Assembly: GCA_964414015.1 (NCBI GenBank)
Contig: CAYPUE010000003.1
Span: 1-39,688 of the forward strand
DNA from: JAUSEW01 sp964414015
GTDB lineage: Bacteria > Patescibacteriota > Microgenomatia > Levybacterales > UBA12049
DNA: 39,688 nucleotides
Direction of reading: 5' to 3'
Shown here: positions 37,128-39,688 of the stretch, one piece after another
How the letters are laid out: each line of letters starts with the position of its first letter
Position numbering within the stretch: position 1 is the stretch's first letter
Notes under the pieces: model-generated
Databases searched by the model: none
Seen by the model: only the letters and a program-made list of their open reading frames with translations
What the model was told of the DNA's origin: nothing
Made by a program: the position numbers and the translations under genes

Positions 37128-38240
37128 CTAAAAGTTCGGGGTTTCGGAAGATACTGCGCGGAATTCCCTAATTGCGGTAACTTTAACTTCTCCGGGAACT
37201 GCTAATTTTTTCGCTACTTCTTCTCTAATTTTTCCTGCTACTATAACCGTTTGGCTGTCATCAAGTTTACCGGGATTGATAATCACTCTAAGTTCTCTGC
37301 CTGCTTCAAAAGCATACGCATCTTCAACGCCTTCATAGCTTTTGGCTATATCCTCCATNNNNNNNNNNNNNNNNNNNNNNNNNNNNNNNNNNNNNNNNNN
37401 NNNNNNNNNNNNNNNNNNNNNNNNNNNNNNNNNNNNNNNNNNNNNNNNNNNNNNNNNNATATTCACATCGGCTCCTACTTCTTGAGCAATATGAATTCCG
37501 ATTTTGGTTTCTTCAAGAGTATGGACAATTAGATTCTGTCCGTATGAGGTTCTGAATTTAAATCTGCCCAGCATTGATAAAAGTTCCGGTGAAAGATTAA
37601 AAACTCCAACTTCGTGGGCAAGCTTTTCTCCTTCTTCAAACATAATTTTTTCCAGCTCCTGTTTGGTTTGGTTAACAATTTCTTCTATTCTAAAAGGCTG
37701 TATTCTGGTATCTTTAATCAGTTTTTCCAACGCGCGTCTTCCTATTTCTCTTCGAACCTGATTAAAACAGGAAAGCCTAATAATTCCTTCTTCATCCAAA
37801 TCAACATCTACTCCTGTTGCCTGCTCAAAGGCTTTAATATTGCGGCCTTCTTTACCAATAATTCTTCCCTTAATATCTTCATCCGGGATTTTGACCGTAG
37901 ACACGGTGTATTCGGCTATGTAATTTAAGGCTCCGTGCTGCATGCTGTCGATGAGGATTTCCTGGGCTTTCTTATCCGCTGTTAATCTCGCCTCTTCTTC
38001 TCTTTGCTTAATAATTCTGGCTGCTATTTGAGCTTCTTTTTCTTCTGTTGCTTTGATCAGCTGCTGTTTTGCTTCCTCCTTTGTAATTCCGGAAACTTTA
38101 TGCAGTTTTTCGATGTATTCTTCTTTTTTCTCTGCCAGATCCTGTTTTTCTTTTTCTATCTCTTCTTTGGCACGCTCAAGCTTCTCTTCTTTTTCCAGAA
38201 GTTTCTTTTCAAGAGCAATTAAATCTTGATTTTGGTTCAT
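37128..38240 (-). CDS. rny: RNase Y without visible membrane anchor (gap inside)
   Basis: 370 codons counting a gap. An endoribonuclease that starts mRNA decay. It has a short coiled coil (1-90), a KH domain (KGRIIGKEGRNIKAFEQATG, about 124-143), the start of the HD domain (NLIVHTLEETKIGIHIAQE) and the C-terminal region AFEAGRELRVIINPG with EFRAVSSETPNF. The N run replaces the HDxxK catalytic part; relatives have about 80-95 residues there. The N-terminal membrane helix and much of the coiled coil seen in typical RNase Y are missing. An in-frame stop and an AT repeat (38245-38277) lie directly upstream, so no longer start is possible. Confidence 0.9.
   Translation of the reverse strand: MNQNQDLIALEKKLLEKEEKLERAKEEIEKEKQDLAEKKEEYIEKLHKVSGITKEEAKQQLIKATEEKEAQIAARIIKQREEEARLTADKKAQEILIDSMQHGALNYIAEYTVSTVKIPDEDIKGRIIGKEGRNIKAFEQATGVDVDLDEEGIIRLSCFNQVRREIGRRALEKLIKDTRIQPFRIEEIVNQTKQELEKIMFEEGEKLAHEVGVFNLSPELLSMLGRFKFRTSYGQNLIVHTLEETKIGIHIAQEVGADVNXXXXXXXXXXXXXXXXXXXXXXXXXXXXXXXXXXMEDIAKSYEGVEDAYAFEAGRELRVIINPGKLDDSQTVIVAGKIREEVAKKLAVPGEVKVTAIREFRAVSSETPNF
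37359..37458. other. Scaffold gap (100 N) inside rny
   Basis: The flanks are in frame. The missing segment is the catalytic HD motif and is longer than 100 nt by family comparison. Confidence 0.95.
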
Positions 38241-38244
38241 AGTA

Positions 38245-38277
38245 TTTAAAATTGAAAATTAAAAATTTAAAATTGAA
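38245..38277. repeat. AT-rich repeat (TTAAAATTGAAAATT type) before rny
   Basis: Repeated TTTAAAATTGA / AAATTGAAAATT units directly in front of the rny start codon. The rest of the spacer up to recX (to 38370) shows no gene or clear promoter. Confidence 0.6.
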
Positions 38278-38370
38278 GACAAAAAGAAACAACCTAAACT
38301 AATAGGCTTTTAAAATAGAGGGTTCTGTAAACAAAAATCCTACCATATTCGTTCTTTTTGTCTTATGATA

Positions 38371-38862
38371 TTATACTCTTTCATCTAATACCTCGTCAAC
38401 CACCTGTTTTATCGTATCCCAGCCAAACCCCTTTGAAGCAAGATATCTGCCCAGTTTTTCATAAATCTTTTGCCTATCCAAACCTTTTAATCTTTCTATC
38501 CGTACTTCTGCTAATGTTTTCGCTTGGTCTAAATCCGTTTTTATTCCTGATTCTTGATTCTTAATTCCTGATTCAATTTGTTCTTCGGAGATACCTTTTC
38601 TTTTTAATTCTAATTTAATCAAACGCAAACTGCGCGGCTTAGACCTGTTTCTGCTTTCAATCCACAATTTCGCGAATTCTTCATCATCAATAAACTTTTG
38701 TTCTTTAAGCTTTCTAACAACTTTATCAATGCTTGATTCCAAATCTTTGAAATTTGATTTCTTATATTTGATTTTTAAATAGTCCCTTATCTCTTTTTCC
38801 GAACGAGGACGATAGGATAAAAACTTCAGCGCCTGATTATAAAACTTCTCAAACTCCTCCAT
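38371..38862 (-). CDS. recX: RecX family regulator
   Basis: 163 residues. RecX binds RecA filaments and limits their activity. It has the three-helix repeats of the family: ALKFLSYRPRSEKEIRDYLK, then KEQKFIDDEEFAKLWIESR with NRSKPRSLRLIKLELKRKGI, and LASKGFGWDTIKQVVDE. An AT-rich in-frame repeat (38543-38574) encodes IESGIKNQESGIK between the second and third helical repeats. It lies 2 nt after the DUF2268 gene, with recA beyond that gene, so the three probably form one unit. Confidence 0.92.
   Translation of the reverse strand: MEEFEKFYNQALKFLSYRPRSEKEIRDYLKIKYKKSNFKDLESSIDKVVRKLKEQKFIDDEEFAKLWIESRNRSKPRSLRLIKLELKRKGISEEQIESGIKNQESGIKTDLDQAKTLAEVRIERLKGLDRQKIYEKLGRYLASKGFGWDTIKQVVDEVLDERV
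38543..38574 (-). repeat. AT-rich tandem repeat in recX (GAATCAGGAATTAAG type)
   Basis: Two near copies of GAATCAGGAAT separated by AAGAATCAA, read in frame as ESGIKNQESGI. Confidence 0.75.
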
Positions 38863-38864
38863 TG

Positions 38865-39518
38865 CTATTTAATAAATTCTTCTGCTTCTAAATTATAAAG
38901 TTGTGAAGGTTTCTTGTCAGGATTTTTCTTAAGATATTCTGCTACTAAGTTGAAACCAAGAGTATAGCCCGTCCATCTCGGAATTACCCTTTCTTTAGAA
39001 CCGAAGAACCATTCGTAATGATTATAATTCTTGCTGTTATATTCTTTCTTTGCTTTTTCCATCATTTCTTTTATTTGATTCTCCTTGAGAGCGACATCCC
39101 ACATATGGGGACCTTTATTATTAATTTCCATTTCAAAATGATCGGCCAATCCTTCCGATATCATTGCTTTAAGTAGTGTTTCTCCATAACCTACGGTCTG
39201 AGACCGCATTGTATGATTTAGTTCATGCGGAATTATTCTTTTTAATTCTTCTCTTAATGTTTTCTCTACAAAATTTGGGAATTTAGAGTTAAGATATATA
39301 GATACAACATTGGGATCATAAGCATTTCCACCAACGCCCAATTCTGGAATTACACCTTCTGCATATTCATAAACAACCACATCAACATTGGAAAGAGGTA
39401 TCTTTTTCAGCACTTTAATTATTGTTTTATCAAATATATTTTGTATTTCTTTTAGATAGGGCGTTAATCTGCCTTGAGCATTTAGGATATGAAGATTTAT
39501 ATTGTTTTTTGTATTCAC
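38865..39518 (-). CDS. DUF2268-like zinc protease between recA and recX
   Basis: 217 residues. A putative zinc metallopeptidase with HELNH (98-102) and a downstream glutamate in SEGLADHFE (E122), the layout of DUF2268-type predicted proteases. No signal peptide or membrane helix, so cytoplasmic. The start is GTG at 39518, supported by an extended -10 with a perfect TATAAT exactly 6 nt before it and no SD. It is wedged between recA and recX, which are usually adjacent. Confidence 0.8.
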   Translation of the reverse strand: MNTKNNINLHILNAQGRLTPYLKEIQNIFDKTIIKVLKKIPLSNVDVVVYEYAEGVIPELGVGGNAYDPNVVSIYLNSKFPNFVEKTLREELKRIIPHELNHTMRSQTVGYGETLLKAMISEGLADHFEMEINNKGPHMWDVALKENQIKEMMEKAKKEYNSKNYNHYEWFFGSKERVIPRWTGYTLGFNLVAEYLKKNPDKKPSQLYNLEAEEFIK

Positions 39519-39524
39519 AAACAG

Positions 39525-39533
39525 ATTATATCA
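39525..39533 (-). promoter_or_regulatory. Extended -10 TGATATAAT, 6 nt before GTG 39518
   Basis: TG-A-TATAAT, a 6-nt spacer (ctgttt) and GTG. This is the cleanest example of the leaderless layout and it decides the GTG start. Confidence 0.65.
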
Positions 39534-39551
39534 CGTAGGACTTTGGAGAAA

Positions 39552-39688
39552 TTATTTTTCTTCAATTCCAACTTCAACAGGAGTGACGCCGGTTTTGCTT
39601 TTCTTCAAAATCTCATCAACGATTTTCTTAGCCGTATCCGGCTTTTCTTTCAGAAATATTTTCGCTGCTTCTTTGCCTTGTCCTAACA
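39552..39688 (-). CDS. recA: RecA C-terminal fragment (cut by window edge)
   Basis: 45 codons end at TAA 39552-39554. LGQGKEAAKIFLKEKPDTAK, followed by a short helical and acidic end (GVEIEEK-like), matches the C-terminal domain of RecA (family pattern GQGrENakxyLkenP). The recX neighbour supports this. The 5' part lies outside the window. Confidence 0.8.
   Translation of the reverse strand, partial: LGQGKEAAKIFLKEKPDTAKKIVDEILKKSKTGVTPVEVGIEEK

Overview
The window looks like a chromosomal segment of a low-GC, small-genome bacterium of the Candidate Phyla Radiation (Patescibacteria), most likely a Microgenomates-type lineage. This is inferred from gene content, not from a marker tree. The supporting signs are a class I (archaeal-type) lysyl-tRNA synthetase, an archaeal-type phosphopantetheine adenylyltransferase fused to a DUF359-type dephospho-CoA kinase, a YfhO-like giant membrane protein, VanW and DUF192 proteins, and many short in-frame repeats inside essential genes. 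UGA is a stop codon here: ftsE and the RfaE-type adenylyltransferase gene end in TGA, and a release factor 2 gene is present. The sequence is a scaffold with four 100-N gaps; two of them clearly stand for more missing sequence than 100 bases.

Layout. Positions 1-4973 (minus strand) hold a division and peptidoglycan block: a coiled-coil M23 peptidase with a circularly permuted catalytic domain, ftsX, ftsE, a membrane-anchored unknown, prfB and small membrane proteins. Positions 5006-8881 carry a MazG-like protein (plus strand), two unknown proteins and the YfhO-like protein. Positions 8901-17389 are housekeeping: secA, serS, an ITPase, lysS (class I), murB and an M20 peptidase. Upstream of secA lies a compact unit made of a 12-codon polylysine ORF with a strong ribosome binding site, competing hairpins and a terminator. 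Positions 17392-18830 hold a divergent GNAT / ACT-domain gene pair with strong promoters. Positions 18833-24341 (minus) hold an acetyl-CoA synthetase-like gene, greA with a hairpin leader, the CoA-synthesis fusion, a nucleotidyltransferase and a membrane-tethered solute-binding protein. Positions 24382-32269 (plus) hold vanW, an RfaE-type adenylyltransferase, DUF192, tsaD, rmuC, an unusual cupredoxin and a UvrD helicase fused to an Fe-S PD-(D/E)XK nuclease.

Positions 32270-35250 form an accessory patch: a probable standalone structured small RNA, a DUF3800 protein, a RusA-like resolvase behind a 56-residue protein, two decayed restriction-modification gene ends and two unknown membrane proteins. 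The core resumes with rnpB (RNase P RNA), a PerM/AI-2E transporter, HU, RNase Y (no membrane anchor visible), recX, a DUF2268 protease and the 3' end of recA.

Two patterns run across the window. First, many start codons without a Shine-Dalgarno sequence sit exactly 6 nt (sometimes 5-10 nt) behind an extended -10 box of the form TGnTAnnnT, which predicts widespread leaderless transcription. Genes with a strong SD (HU, the cupredoxin, the polylysine ORF, the TTG-started gene at 3288) form a separate class. Second, several families of short repeats, GC-rich hairpins and AT-rich direct repeats, lie in frame inside ftsE, the CoA fusion, tsaD, uvrD, recX and the nucleotidyltransferase gene, and also between genes.
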